Notes: generated by a model from the letters alone, not told the origin. 64,000 bases of DNA from Selaginella tamariscina (GCA_003024785.1 PUQB01000140.1:406090-470089); one strand, 5' to 3'. Shown: positions 39,381 to 50,770, counted from the stretch's first letter. Numbers and translations are program-made.

Positions 39381-40581
39381 ATGATGGCTTGCCTAGTTAG
39401 TAAAAGCTTAGGAGATTGGTGGGTGAGGCCAAGAAGCTATACTTGGTGGGACAAGTTCATGAACAAGTTCTACGATGATGACAGATGGTTTCGCAAGCTA
39501 CGAATGTCAAAGCGCACCTTCTTTTGGCTTTGTGAGATGCTCGGACCGGACATCCAAAAGAAGAATACAAACTTTCGACTTGCAGTTCCAGTTCCAATCC
39601 GGCTTGGTGTGACGTTGTACAAGCTGATGAGAAATCTTGAAGGACATGTTGTCGGAGATGTTTGCAGTGGGAGAAAGCACAGTTCTTGAAATCATCGACA
39701 CACAACAGCGGCAATAGTTCACCGGTTTGGTTTTCTGCAAATACCCTTCAGAGGAGCAGCAAATCGCACAAATCGCTTTGGAGTTTAGTGTTAACTGGAA
39801 CAACTTTGCCAAACATTGCAGGAGCGATTGACTGCACGCACTTTGAGATTATTCAACCTTAGGACTGACGGCGAGGACTTTTTGATAGGAAGCAGCGTTA
39901 CAGTGTAATCATGCAAGCTGTTTGTGATGCGAAGAAAAGGTTTCTTAGCATCTATTGTGGTTGGCCAGGTATGTTGTTGTTGAAACTTGTTATGTTATTA
40001 ACATTTTTTTTAGGAAGTACACATGACATGCGTGTGTGGCGAAACTCTCCTTTGTCCAATATGATTCGAGGTGGCCATGTACTCCATGATCCTATAGTGG
40101 TTGTTGCTGGGGAGTACATGGTCGGTGATAAGGGTTATCAGCTTATCCCTCAGCTCATGACTCCTTACACAGGTATTTTTTTGCTATTGCTTTTGTTTTT
40201 CATTTTTATCTTTGGTTATAGATGCACAGTTGAAATTATGCAAATAGAGTTCAATCGTCAACATCACAAGGCACGAGTCGTTATCGAACAGGCTTTTGGA
40301 TTGCTCAAACAGAAGTTTCGGTGTCTTGATCAGAAAGAAGATGAAGCTTGAGAACCTTCCCAATGTTTGGGCGAGTTGTTGTATCCTCCACAACTTGCTC
40401 ATTGACTGAACGAGACAGACGTAGAAGTGAACTTCAGGACCTTGACAAAGTTGATCGTAGAAGAAATCTTGGAATTCATGTGGAGTACGATGAAGCAGTA
40501 ATAGCTAGTGAAAATCTCACTCCAACAGAGCTAGGAAATGCAGTGAGAAGTGCTTTGACGGAGTATGTTTGCATTATTTAA
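39381..40581 (+). pseudogene. PIF/Harbinger (DDE_4) transposase
   Basis: Opens with WWVRPRSYTWWDKFMNKFY and the FRMSK-like RKLRMSKRTFFWLCEML pattern, then AVGESTVLEII. The nuclease core shows the first Asp in GAIDCTHFEI (about 39825), the second in THDMRVWRNSPL (about 40023) and a Glu in ARVVIEQAFGLLKQKFRCL (about 40275). A probable intron at 39970-40014 restores the frame before the second Asp, and another may lie at about 40174-40240. Several frameshifts remain, so the gene is likely dead. The catalytic DDE residues themselves are present. A domesticated HARBI1/ALP1-like gene is less likely given the breaks and transposon setting. Confidence 0.7.
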
Positions 40582-40599
40582 ATTTTGAAATTTAAATCT

Positions 40600-40860
40600 T
40601 AAAAGTGTGAAGCAATGTGACAGTAATCTTTGCCCTTAAAATTTTTTGTTTTAATAGTGGGACAGTGTCACCCTTAAGATGAATATTTTATATGTTTTAA
40701 GTGTTTTGATGGGACACTAAAAACCTTTAAAATTTAATTATCATTATATTTTAAGGGTGAATACGATACTAACTACATCAAAAATGTAGTAACCCTTAAC
40801 GCTTAAGAGTTTTAAGGGTCAGTGCGACCCAGCCCATTGTCCATTTAGAAATAAATTAAA
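40600..40860. repeat. Candidate right end of the Harbinger element
   Basis: AT-rich stretch with repeated CCCTTAA / TTAAGGG motifs, ending in AAGGGTCAGTGCGACCCAGCCC. The shared block AACGCTTAAG also occurs on the left near 38674. The terminal repeat cannot be defined because no clear left partner for the GGGTCAGTGCGACCC end was found. Confidence 0.3.
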
Positions 40861-41221
40861 AACGAAAATATATATATAGAATTTTTTATGCAATATTCTA
40901 GTACTTAGGGTAGCAAAAATTTGAAGTATATTTCCGAATAGTACTTGTAAGTACACAGACGTGCCGCCAGAACACAGACGTGGTGCAGGAGAATTGTGAT
41001 TATATTATATATCTAAATATTAGTTTTTTTAATTGAAACAAAATTTTTTAAGGAACTTGATGGAGACAGCTGAGCAAAGGACCAATTTGTGGCAATGTCA
41101 GACTAGGTTTCTCACCGTGATCTCCCACGAGAAAACCGTTCCAGGAGAATATACGTATACATATGCGAATATACATATACATATATTCAACACTCAGCGA
41201 TTCATTGTATTATTCGGAGAT

Positions 41222-42658
41222 ATGGTTCGAGTGCAAGTGCACACCATTGTACCAGCAGTTCCAACTGCCCAGCCTTGCTTGTGGTTGCTTTCCAATGTAG
41301 ACTTGATTGCAAATGCGTATGTCAAGCAAGTCCAATACTACAAGTCCAACATCTCCCCCTCTGATTTCAAAGACCTTGTAGATGCTCTTAAAAACTCATT
41401 GTCTTCAGTTCTCGTCCATTTCTATCCATTGGCAGGAGAAGCGCAAGCTGCAGGAGGCAGGGTGGTCGTCAACTGCAATGACCAAGGAATCCCGCTTCAC
41501 GTAGCTACCACGGAAGCAAGGTTTCTTCCTCATCCAATATAAGCGTTGCTTCATCCCTCATGCTTAAAAAATATGTAGCTTTACTGACTGTTGTTTTGTT
41601 TTCTTCTCAGGCTTGAAAATGCCCGGAAATGCAAAATTGAAGCCCAGCTGGTTCCACAAGATGAATTCGTAATTGCTGAAGGTGTAACTAGTCCACTCAT
41701 CCAGATCCAGGTAACGTTTCTCTACATTTGCCATTTCTGTATTCTAAATGCTGTAAAAGTTGACAAGGTTTAGCTGTGGATCCATTGCACTCGGATATGC
41801 TGCTTCAGAAACCGTGTCGGATGGTCACTCCTCGTTCCAGTTCTTGCAATCGTGGTCTGAAGTCCATAGAGGGTTACCTCTCTCAAATCCACCTATCTTC
41901 AACCTTGGCGTGGTGCTTGGGCCCAGAGAACCTCCCAAGTGAAGGTTCCCGCAAGAGACTAACTGTTGCGGAAGGCTGGGCAACTATCAACTACAAGAAG
42001 AAGATAACTGGTGTCGTCTTTACCATCTCTGAAGATAAGGTAGCTTCTCTTGTGAAAGAAGTTGAAGATGGTCCTTTCGGCTATGGCAGAGCAACTTCGT
42101 TTCACGCAATGGCTGCACTGTGGAAGTGCATGACCGAAGCACGTCACTGGATGATGAATCTGTGACCAAGTACATGTATGCCATCAGCTTTCGCAACAAT
42201 CCTAAGCGTTGGGACCCAGTAATACCAGCTGGAAGCTTTGGGAACGCTGTTCATATGGCATGCTTGCCGGCACTGGCTGGTGATATCAAATCAATCACCT
42301 CTCCTTCGCTGCAAATCATCCGCCAGGACATAAACTCCATCAGCATGGAGACCATCAGATCCGGCATAGACTGGCTACAGCTCCAGATGAACAAGGGCCT
42401 CAAAGTCGGCTTCAACTGCGACGAGTCAAGGGAACCGACGTGTATTGCAGCTTGTACACTTTCCCACTTTATGAGACCGAGTTTGGATTCGGGAAGCCCG
42501 TTCACTTGTCAGTTGACCAGTGTTTTGGTGATGGAGTTGTTTTTATGCTCTCTACACCAGACAGAGGCCGAAGCAGGGAGATTGCTATCGCCTGCCACAG
42601 GCTTCCATGGAAAGGCTACTGGAAAACAGTCTCTTCCGGAGGTTCGCTACTCCTCTGA
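41222..42658 (+). pseudogene. BAHD acyltransferase-like gene, copy 1, 3 exons
   Basis: Exons 41222-41520, 41611-41710 and 41760-42658, with GT-AG introns at the same positions as copy 2. Resembles hydroxycinnamoyl-CoA transferases: QPCLWLLSNVDL near the start, SLSSVLVHFYPLAGEAQ, GSIALGY, GLPLSNPPIFNLG, and late AVHMACLPALAG and ETEFGFGKPVHLS. BAHD enzymes move acyl groups from CoA to alcohols or amines. Key residues are off: the HHxxxDG site reads SETVSDG, so the catalytic His is replaced by Glu, and DFGWG reads EFGFG. About three one-base breaks (near 41935, 42150 and 42425) disrupt exon 3. It is either a pseudogene or a non-catalytic relative with sequence errors. Confidence 0.7.
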
Positions 42659-42990
42659 ATTAGCATGTCCAACATTATAATTCTGTTTTCATTTTCGAAA
42701 GCATCGATGTTGCTTAATTAACTTCAATTAATAGGTACAAACATTCGTGATTGAATTAGTCTAAGTATGTATCCCTTCAAAACCAAGCTATTGCTGCAAC
42801 ATTTTAATCTGAATTATTCAAACTGTCTTGTTGATACAATGAATTTTAGAACGAGTGGAATGTCACTTGTCACATCTATGTATCATCGAAAAATTAACAT
42901 AATTGATTACATCTGTAGGAGATTCAAATAATAATAACAAATTATATATACATGTTTGTATAATTAATTAATTAATTAACAAATTAACTA

Positions 42991-43153
42991 TGTAAAAGAT
43001 CCACGTGTACGGCTGCATGTGCACATACTATTATTAGCGTAGTGGATTTTGATAGCCGTCGGATTGGATTCAATCTGGACCACTCGCTCTTGTATATAAG
43101 TTAGGGTTTCTGAACTAATGGATATACACATTTCTATATTCCGAGCTCTCACA
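42991..43153 (+). repeat. Left LTR of young gypsy element (163 bp)
   Basis: TGTAAAAGATCC...CTCTCACA. Holds a TATATAA stretch near 43093 that may be its promoter. The next bases, TTGGTGGAGG, are where a primer binding site is expected, but I could not assign a tRNA. Confidence 0.85.
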
Positions 43154-43266
43154 TTGGTGGAGGTGAGGGGCACCTCTAATTGTCCCTACGGAGTGCTCGG
43201 ATTTGTGTCTTTTTTCTCTGTCTTCTTAGGTCTAGCTTTTCCATTGTCTAGATCTATTCCTTTCTT

Positions 43267-44226
43267 GTGGATTTTGTCTCTTCTTCATCCATGAATCCAC
43301 AACAGACAAATCCCTTGTCTGTGGAGCAGTTACTCATGCAGTTGTTGGATGCCATGCGTGTGCAATTGAACAATCATTCTCAGTTGATGGCAGCATTCAC
43401 AGGCCAGGGTACTCCTCCTACGCATGTTGCAAACCCCCGTGTCCGACCGGATTTCTTTCGCGGAAATCCTGGAGATGATGTGTACCATTGGTTTGACCAC
43501 TTCACTGTGGTTGCCACATATCATTCGTGGGACGGTGCTCAGTGTTTGCGCGAGTTTCCTACTTGTCTTCAAGGGACGGCGTTGCAGTGGTACAATGGTC
43601 TGGACGTTGCAACTCGTGGCGATTGGAATATTCTTCCAGAGATCTTCAAACGTGCATTTGGGCATGCGGACGACTGTGATGATGCTTTTCAGCAGTTGCA
43701 TCGTATTCGTCAGGAGCCGTCTGAGTCGGTGATGCAGTTTGGTGTTCGCTTTCGAAGCCTTTTGCTGCGTGCAGAACCTAACATGTCGGAACGCATCAAG
43801 TTAGGTATGTTGTGGCCAGCACTTCGTCAAGACCTTGTGGGGCTTGTGCATGCACTAGCTCCAGTGACTCTTGACGATGCTTTGAGGCTGGCACAACGAT
43901 ATGAGTCGTCACCTCTCCCACTTGTGCCTTCACGTGCTCTTGTTCCACTCCATGTTGGGGATGGACCTGCTCCGATGGAGGTTGAGGCTGTTGCCGCTCG
44001 TGTACCAGCACAAGGTGGGGCCCGTGGACGAGGACGTGGACGTGCAGTTCGTTGTTGGGCATGTGATGAGGTTGGACACACGTATCGGCGCTGTCAACGG
44101 TTTCCCGATTGGCGTCCCCCATTTCCAGGATGGAGGCCATGGCGGCAACAACGTCCGGTTGGTGCTGCTGCAGTGGAAGGTTGTGATGCGGTGGATCTTC
44201 CGGGAAACGACGAATCGCACGAGTAG
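43267..44226 (+). CDS. gag of young gypsy element
   Basis: Intact 319-residue frame. A Gln-rich N-terminus leads into a retrotransposon gag domain (DFFRGNPGDDVYHWFDHF, LQGTALQWYNGL, FQQLHRIRQ, SVMQFGVRFRSLLLRAEP). An Arg/Gly-rich stretch is followed by one CCHC zinc knuckle near residues 264-277 (CWACDEVGHTYRRC), typical of nucleocapsid proteins that bind element RNA. It ends just before the pol frame. Confidence 0.85.
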   Translation: MDFVSSSSMNPQQTNPLSVEQLLMQLLDAMRVQLNNHSQLMAAFTGQGTPPTHVANPRVRPDFFRGNPGDDVYHWFDHFTVVATYHSWDGAQCLREFPTCLQGTALQWYNGLDVATRGDWNILPEIFKRAFGHADDCDDAFQQLHRIRQEPSESVMQFGVRFRSLLLRAEPNMSERIKLGMLWPALRQDLVGLVHALAPVTLDDALRLAQRYESSPLPLVPSRALVPLHVGDGPAPMEVEAVAARVPAQGGARGRGRGRAVRCWACDEVGHTYRRCQRFPDWRPPFPGWRPWRQQRPVGAAAVEGCDAVDLPGNDESHE

Positions 44227-44252
44227 AGGAGGGTCCTCGTGCGAATAAATTA

Positions 44253-46013
44253 GTGACCCCTCCATCTTTCTTTCGGGAGTATCATCAAGGGGTTCACTCG
44301 GCACCAAATCATCCGGTTTTCACTTTTCAAGCTCGTTTCAATCGCACACCTCATCCTGTTTTCCTTTCAGTGTTGGTGGATACAGGTTCAAGTTTGTCCT
44401 CTGTTTCTCAATCTGTTGCTACACGTTGCAGCCTTCATTTGCGTCGTGCGGTAGAACCAGTCTTCATTCTGTACGGCAACGGACATACTCATGCTTGTTC
44501 GCGGGATGAAGTGGACATTGTTGTTCGTGTGGATGATTGTGAGCTCGAGCTTCAATCTTTGCGGGTGGTGCCGAGTCAAGCTTTTCACCTTATTCTTGGT
44601 ATGGATTGGTTAACTCGCAATCATGCCAAGTGTGACTTTGAAAAGTCTCCCCCTTGTTTGACTCTCCCTCGTCTTTCTTCCATTCCTCTTACTTCTATTC
44701 CACTTCGTCCATCTGCTTCCACCTCTGCTTCCATCACTTTTGTCTCACCCTTATTTCCAACCATTTTCCCTTCATGCTCTTCCTTTTCTTCTTTGGATCC
44801 ATCAGATGATCGTCGTGCTGTAGTTGTTGATCAACTCAAGAAGGAGTATGCTGATCTTTTCAACTTCGACTTGTCATCTGGGGCCAAGATTGCGACACGC
44901 CACCCTATTCCAACTGGAGAAGCTAGGCCAATCAAGGTACCTGTTCGGCGTCGATCACCAAAGGAGCTCAAGATCTTACGAGCGAATGTCAAAGAGATGT
45001 TGGAGAAGGGTGTTATCCGGAAGTCTCGAAGTCCTTGGGCGTGCGAACCTCACCTTGTGACGAAGCCTGATGGGAGCGTTCGATTCTGCATTGATTATCG
45101 CCCGTTAAATGAGGTAACCGTCTCAGATGTGTACCCACTTCCTCATACTGCAGACCTTTTGGATCGACTGGGGCGGAGCCGTTGGTTCACCAAGTTAGAT
45201 CTCGCATCTGGATATTGGCAAGTTCCGATGGCTGACATGGACATTCCCAAGACTGCTTTTCGAACACCATTTGGCCTGTACGAGTTCCTGGTGATGCCTT
45301 TCGGTTTGAGCAATGCTCCAGCAACTTTCCAGCGTATGATGGATGAGGTTCTTTGCGACATGCCGGAGGTGACTGCTGATTTCATCGATGATGTTTTGAT
45401 CCATTCAGATGGAACGTGGGAGGAGCATGTCGGTGATGTACGTAAGGTTTTGGATCGACTGCGGGAAGTTGGTTTGAAGTTGAAGCCATCTAAGTGTGTA
45501 TTTGGATCAAAGGACACCACTTATCTGGGTTATCGCATTTCACGTGAAGGTTTGCAAGTCGATCCTGACAAACTAGTTGCAGTTTTGAAGTTCCCTACGC
45601 CGAAGTGTGTGAATGATGTGCAACGCTTTCTTGGCAAGGTACAATATCTGGGTCGTTTTCTGGATCATCTTTCAGATCGTACTGCACCGTTGCGCGCGTT
45701 GTTGAAATCGTCAATGACTTCTTTTGTTTGGTCTAAGGATTGCAAGCAGGCATTTGCAGATCTCAAAGAGTTGTTGACGACTCCTCCAGTTTTGGCGTAC
45801 CCGGATTACACTCGTCCTTTCATCTTGGCCATTTGCGTACCCGGTACACTTCTCCTTTCATCTTGCCTCGGGGGTGTATTGATGCAGGAGAGTACAAGTG
45901 TTCCTGGCCAACGACATCCCATTGCATACATCAGCCGTACAGATGGTTTAGTGGAACGACTTGTTAGAACCTTCAAGGGGATGATCGCAAAGTATGTGAA
46001 CTTTCAACATTAG
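44253..46013 (+). CDS. pol of young gypsy element (protease, RT, partial RNase H), truncated
   Basis: 586-residue open frame. Aspartic protease with VDTGSS at about residue 42 and LILGMDWL after it. Reverse transcriptase with KLDLASGYWQVPM, MPFGLSNAPATFQRMMD and catalytic FIDD where YxDD is usual. The RNase H start is present (FLGKVQYLGRF, PFVW-like FVWSKDC) but the domain is cut. A deletion fuses it to the last part of the integrase, and the frame stops at 46013. The element could not make its own integrase; it would need help from a full-length relative such as the ancestor of the 25.3-kb copy. Confidence 0.8.
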   Translation: MTPPSFFREYHQGVHSAPNHPVFTFQARFNRTPHPVFLSVLVDTGSSLSSVSQSVATRCSLHLRRAVEPVFILYGNGHTHACSRDEVDIVVRVDDCELELQSLRVVPSQAFHLILGMDWLTRNHAKCDFEKSPPCLTLPRLSSIPLTSIPLRPSASTSASITFVSPLFPTIFPSCSSFSSLDPSDDRRAVVVDQLKKEYADLFNFDLSSGAKIATRHPIPTGEARPIKVPVRRRSPKELKILRANVKEMLEKGVIRKSRSPWACEPHLVTKPDGSVRFCIDYRPLNEVTVSDVYPLPHTADLLDRLGRSRWFTKLDLASGYWQVPMADMDIPKTAFRTPFGLYEFLVMPFGLSNAPATFQRMMDEVLCDMPEVTADFIDDVLIHSDGTWEEHVGDVRKVLDRLREVGLKLKPSKCVFGSKDTTYLGYRISREGLQVDPDKLVAVLKFPTPKCVNDVQRFLGKVQYLGRFLDHLSDRTAPLRALLKSSMTSFVWSKDCKQAFADLKELLTTPPVLAYPDYTRPFILAICVPGTLLLSSCLGGVLMQESTSVPGQRHPIAYISRTDGLVERLVRTFKGMIAKYVNFQH

Positions 46014-46610
46014 ATTGGGATGGTTATCTGCCGTCTCTCCGATATGCTTATGTCACTGGAGTTCAAAGTTCCATTGGTACTTCTCCATATAAGCTTTTGT
46101 ATGTCATGACCCGGGTTTGCCAACGGAGTTGGGTTTGCCATCTCGGTTTACCGCGAGCTACTGATGCTAGGTCATGGGATCGGTATCTGACAAGCATCCT
46201 TCCATTGGTTCGTGCGGAGTCAGCAGAACACTTGGGCCGCGTACAAGTAGGACAACAACAACGGTACAACTCGCATCATCGTCCTCCTGCGGAGTACAGG
46301 TTGATGAACTGGTGTTGGTTCGTTTTCCCAAGCTTACGGTACGTGGTTTAGCTAAGAGTCTCCTTCCTCAATGGAAAGGACCGGTATCGAGTGTTACGGC
46401 AAGTTAGGACCACAGGTTTATGAGGTTCGGCACGACATCAACCCGATCCTCCGGAGATTGTACATGTACAACGGTTGAAGCATTTTGTGCAGCGGGAACA
46501 AGTTGTGCCGCCTATAGATCCACCAATGCCTCCTCCTGATGTTCCTCCAGATCGGGCCCGTCTACAAGAGAACCCTAACCAACTTACACCCTTCCGAGAG
46601 GAGGGGATGA
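46014..46610 (+). pseudogene. Integrase C-terminal remnant of young gypsy element
   Basis: Shifted frames continue the late integrase: YLPSLRYAYVTGVQSSIGTS, then a SWDRYLTSILPLVRAESAEH-like helical stretch and a basic tail. Stops and frameshifts separate it from pol. It ends at the purine tract before the right LTR. Confidence 0.6.
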
Positions 46611-46767
46611 TGTAAGATCACGTGTACGGCTGCATGTGCACTACTATTATTAGCGTAGTGGATTTTGATAGCCGTCGGATTGGATTCAATCTGGACCACT
46701 CGCTCTTGTATTAGTTAGGGTTTCTGAACTAATGGATATACACATTTCTATATTCCGAGCTCTCACA
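46611..46767 (+). repeat. Right LTR of young gypsy element (157 bp)
   Basis: TGTAAGATCACG...CTCTCACA; six bases shorter than the left LTR through small indels. I see no clear substitutions between the two. Confidence 0.85.
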
Positions 46768-46771
46768 ACTA

Positions 46772-47725
46772 CATTTTAGTAAACCTTATCCTAATCAATG
46801 GTGTGATGTATATTTAAGATCTAACGGAAATAAAAAAATATCCGTATGTGACTGCATAACGTGTAATATGACAATTGATACTTAATATCTCTGCGTACAC
46901 ATTAAGAATTCCATAATTGCACGCTTACTGATTATATTAAGGATGTGGGTAGTATTTATTGAATATTATAATTATATATAGTTATATATAACATAGCTAT
47001 AAAATTCTTCTTTATTTAATGGTCATGTATTCAACCTTAAGGATATATAATAAATAGCAAATCCTTCTTTATATATAAGGAAGTTAAATTATTTTAGGTA
47101 ACCTTTAATTTAATTCTTTTGTCCTACGTGGCATCATATTAATTCTAATATATGCCTTAAAATATACTCAAGGTATATTCCATATAATCTTACACACTGT
47201 CCTTAACTTAAATTTTTAAGTGGTAAATTTTATTTTCACCAACACTTAACTTAGCAATTTCCTTACTTCAAAACTTAACGGTTTGATTATTAAGTGTGAG
47301 GCATTTTCACTAATTCTTTTATCTTAAAAAATAAGTTAAGTTCTACAGTAACTCAATTATTTTTTGAGTAACCTCTTAAAATACTTACTGTGTATTTGCA
47401 CATGTAAAATTAAGTTAAGGAATTAATAAATATGAATGACATGTCCTTAACTTAACTTTAATTTAAAATTAAGGTGAATGTGAAAATGTTTCACTTACTT
47501 GAAGAACTTAAGTTAATGGCTCGTGTGAAGAGAAATCACCCTGAACCCTTAGTCTTACTAGGTTAGCTGCCGCATAAGCCATCATTGATTACAGTAACAC
47601 TATTAATTCTTGTGGAAGACGTGGCATCGAGCAGCTGCTGACTTTTTGTTGACGATGTCCACATCAAACTTTAAACAATGTTCAGATTGTTAATGCTGGT
47701 TCATTTCTGGATAAACTCAAGCCAG
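46772..47725. other. AT-rich spacer, no gene seen
   Basis: Many short CTTAACTTAA-type motifs, similar in composition to the TTAA-rich arrays elsewhere in the window. No coding sequence or transposon domain recognised. Confidence 0.5.
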
Positions 47726-47727
47726 AG

Positions 47728-47791
47728 TGGCTATTCAGGTAAATGTTGAAGTCAAGTTGGCTATTCAGGTAAATGTTGAAGTCAAGTGTTA
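47728..47791 (+). repeat. Two-copy ~31-bp tandem repeat
   Basis: GGCTATTCAGGTAAATGTTG plus AAGTCAAG occurs twice in a row, just upstream of BAHD copy 2. Confidence 0.85.
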
Positions 47792-47860
47792 AGTAGATAA
47801 GGATAAAGGTCCCCACGACAAAAACGTTCCACACTCAGCCGTTAGCTTGTATTATTCAGA

Positions 47861-48815
47861 AATGTGGTTGAAGTGCAGACTAGTACCACCGTTGCCCCAG
47901 CACTTCCAACTTGCCAGCCTTGCTTTTGGTTGCTTTCCAATGTAGACTTGATTGGAAATAGTATGTCAAGTAAGTCCACTACTACAAGTCCAGCATTTCT
48001 CCTCACTGGTTTCAAAGACGTTGTAGATGCTCTTAAAAACTTAAAAAGTCATTGTCTTCAGTCCTCGTCCATTTCTATCCATTGGCAGGAGAAGCGCAAG
48101 CTGCAGGAGGTCGGGTGGTCGTCAATTGCAATGACTAAGGAATCCCGCTTCACGTAGCTACCACGGAAGCAAGGTTGTGTTCCTCATCTAATATAGCGTT
48201 ACTTTCATCTCTCATGCTTTAGGAATTTAGCTTTACTGACTGTTGTTTCGTTCTTCTCAGGCTTGAAAATCAAGATGAATTTGTAATTGCTGAAGGTGTA
48301 ACAAGTTCCACTCATCCAGATCCAGGTAGCGTTTCTCTACATTCGCCCATTCTGTATTCCAAAAGCTAATGTCTCCAACAGTAAAAGGTAACAAGGTTTA
48401 GCTGTGGAACCATTGCAATCGGTTACGCTGCTTCAGAGGCTGTCAGTCCTCATTCCAGTTCATGCAATCATGGTCTGAAGTCCATAGAGGATTACCTCTC
48501 CCAAATCCACCTATCTTCAACCTTGGCATTGTGTGGGCCCAGAGAACCTCCGCAAGTGAAGACTACAACGAGAGACTATGCTACTGCCGACTTCCTAAGG
48601 ATTGGGCAACTATCAACTACAAGAAGATAAGTGAGAAACTATATCACCGTGTCGTTTTTATCATACGTGAAGATAAGGTAGCTTCTCTTGTCAAAGAAGT
48701 TGAAGACGGTCCTTTTACCTATGGCAGAGCAACTTCGTTTCAGGCAATGGCTGCATTGGTGTGGAAGTGCATGACTGAAGCACGTCAACTGGACGAAAAA
48801 TCTATGACCAAAGTA
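47861..48815 (+). pseudogene. BAHD acyltransferase pseudogene, copy 2 (truncated)
   Basis: Same exon order as copy 1: exon 1 from about 47862, exon 2 at about 48261-48326 and exon 3 from about 48390, with very similar sequence (PALPTCQPCFWLLSNVDLIG, GLPLPNPPIFNLG, VASLVKEVEDGPF). The start region has a small insertion that shifts the frame, exon 2 has lost about 37 bp, and homology stops at 48815 so the C-terminal half, including the DFGWG region, is gone. The HHxxxDG site is again degenerate (SEAVS). Homology extends a little upstream of the start, so this is a tandem genomic duplication, later split by the gypsy element. Confidence 0.75.
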
Positions 48816-50360
48816 TGTATATAGTTAAGGACCAAATAAATTAACAAATCTTAAACAAACTAATATAAAATTAATAAACTTAACATATATTTAGTGCCTC
48901 AAGCGGCAATTTCAACATACCCGTTTTTATTGTACTTGTTTCCTAATTAATATATAATACATTCATTCAGTAATTTTTAACTCCTTATCTAATTAAGTTC
49001 AAAAACACTAAATTTCAAAACTTAATTATCACGATAAAAGCCTCTTTAAACTTGTAATACTACATACCTTTATAACATTAATTCTTAATATGATTATGTA
49101 AATGTTTTTTCTTTGAAGTTACGAAGTATAATCTCTTCATTAATATTAATAATTAGTGTTTAACAAGTAATTTTAAACTAATTCTTAATTAATAAATAAT
49201 TATAATTTTGATATTGATACTTCCAAATTAATAACGATCACCTAACGTTTAAATTCCGAATTGTTCTTACTAGTTATTACATTAGTGAATATGACTTTGT
49301 AATTATATCAATTTATTTTAAAATGTTAAAAATTATAATATGGAAATGGATTTAGTTGATACAAATCGAACTTCAATTTTGAAATGAAAAAAATATAATG
49401 TTACTTTAGTTTTTAAGGAATTGTTCAGGAACTAAGAAAAATCATGAATTAATGTCTGGTTCGTCCAATTGATTTAGTAAAATATCAACCTTCACATTAA
49501 TATTACCATGACACTGAAGTGTTGTACTAACTTCACATTTTAATTATAATTTTCATAATTTAGTTAAACTCCCCAAACATGAGTAGAATATCTAGTTCAA
49601 TATATCGAATTATAATATGCTACTCATATTAGACATTTAGCAATCCCACAAGGTACTACATTGGTCCCCAAGCAAAGTATTAAGAAACTCTTTTTCATCT
49701 CTTAAGTAACTTGAAGACCATGTTTCAAGTTACAATACTAAACGGTTACCTCACTAAAGAGTTAGTTAAATCCCTCCTTTTAAGTCTTTCTATTTTATTA
49801 TAACCGCCTATGTGATCATAATTAAGTCTTAATATTGAGTGCTCCAATTAAATATTAATCAAATATTATATTATACTTTGCAAAGTCGTTTATAACCAAT
49901 CTTAAAAAGACTGTCATAGATACTTTCAAAGTCTAAAGTATAATATCTTAATATATGAGGTAATAGAAAATCTCATATTCTCAACTAGATACCGAACCAT
50001 ACGTTAAAAACCTTGAATCATGATCATAAGGGACACCAACTTCTGAGCTAATGTCGCTACTTGATATCGTACTTTTACGAAATTTGAACTAAACTCAAGG
50101 ACATTATCAAACCTTGAGTAAAGAAAGTCCCACTTTTCTATATTCCATAGGATTGAGGATACATACTTTGTATGCTTTATAAATGTCCACATTTATGATC
50201 ATGATGCAGAGTCAAGAAATTGACTTTTTTTTAATTTGAATAACCATATTCGACTTTAAAATTCAAAAATTGACTTTTTTTTTTTGAATAACCATATTCA
50301 ACTTCAAGATGAAGTTGATTTCAAAATTAACTTAAAATCCCACTAGATATCGACTTCTCT
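48816..50360. other. AT-rich spacer, no gene seen
   Basis: No coding or transposon signature recognised. Two near-identical GAATAACCATATTC blocks with nearby T runs lie at about 50220-50300. Confidence 0.5.
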
Positions 50361-50364
50361 AGGG

Positions 50365-50770
50365 AGTTTGCTTAGTAGAACACTTGCATTCGCTTATAAT
50401 GTACACTCATGTCCTCACTAAGTACTAGCCCTATGACTAAGGTATAACTTGACCATTCAAACCCTTATGGGTTAGGCATGGTTCAGGGCACCCTTGTCAC
50501 CCTAAAGGGTTATACTCCCTGATGAGGTGATTCCTTAAGGGTAAGTCACAATGCCTTGGCTCTATTATGGGGATATGTGTTAAGCATGTCTCCTTAGCAG
50601 GGTTGGGACATGAGTCTATCTAGGTCTTTTAAGGCAAGGATCTTAAAGTCTACTTGGAATATCCTTAAGGTTCAGAAGATAGTCGTTCTAAAGGACTTAG
50701 GGTAAGACCCAAAGTCTTGTGCCTATTTGAGCATCTAAGTTAAGCTCTAGGGATTGTTTTGGAAGACTTG
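50365..50770 (-). repeat. Inverted repeat arm B (partner 37690-38100)
   Basis: Reverse-complement relative of 37690-38100. It keeps the same block order, including TTTGCTTAGTAGAAC, GGTATAACTTG, CTGATGAGG and GAGCATCTAAGTTA. Confidence 0.6.

Larger units (their letters stand above)
42991..46767 (+). mobile_element. Young, internally deleted Ty3/gypsy element
   Basis: Flanked by the direct repeat (A)ACTA at 42987-42990 and 46768-46771. LTRs start TGTAA and end TCTCACA and differ only by a few small indels, which indicates a recent insertion. The length, 3777 bp, is short because most of RNase H and the integrase core are missing: the pol frame jumps from PIAYISRT straight to a late integrase DGLVERLVRTFKG stretch near 45943. 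A purine tract (GAGAGGAGGGGATGA) precedes the right LTR. It sits between two tandem BAHD copies. Confidence 0.85.
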
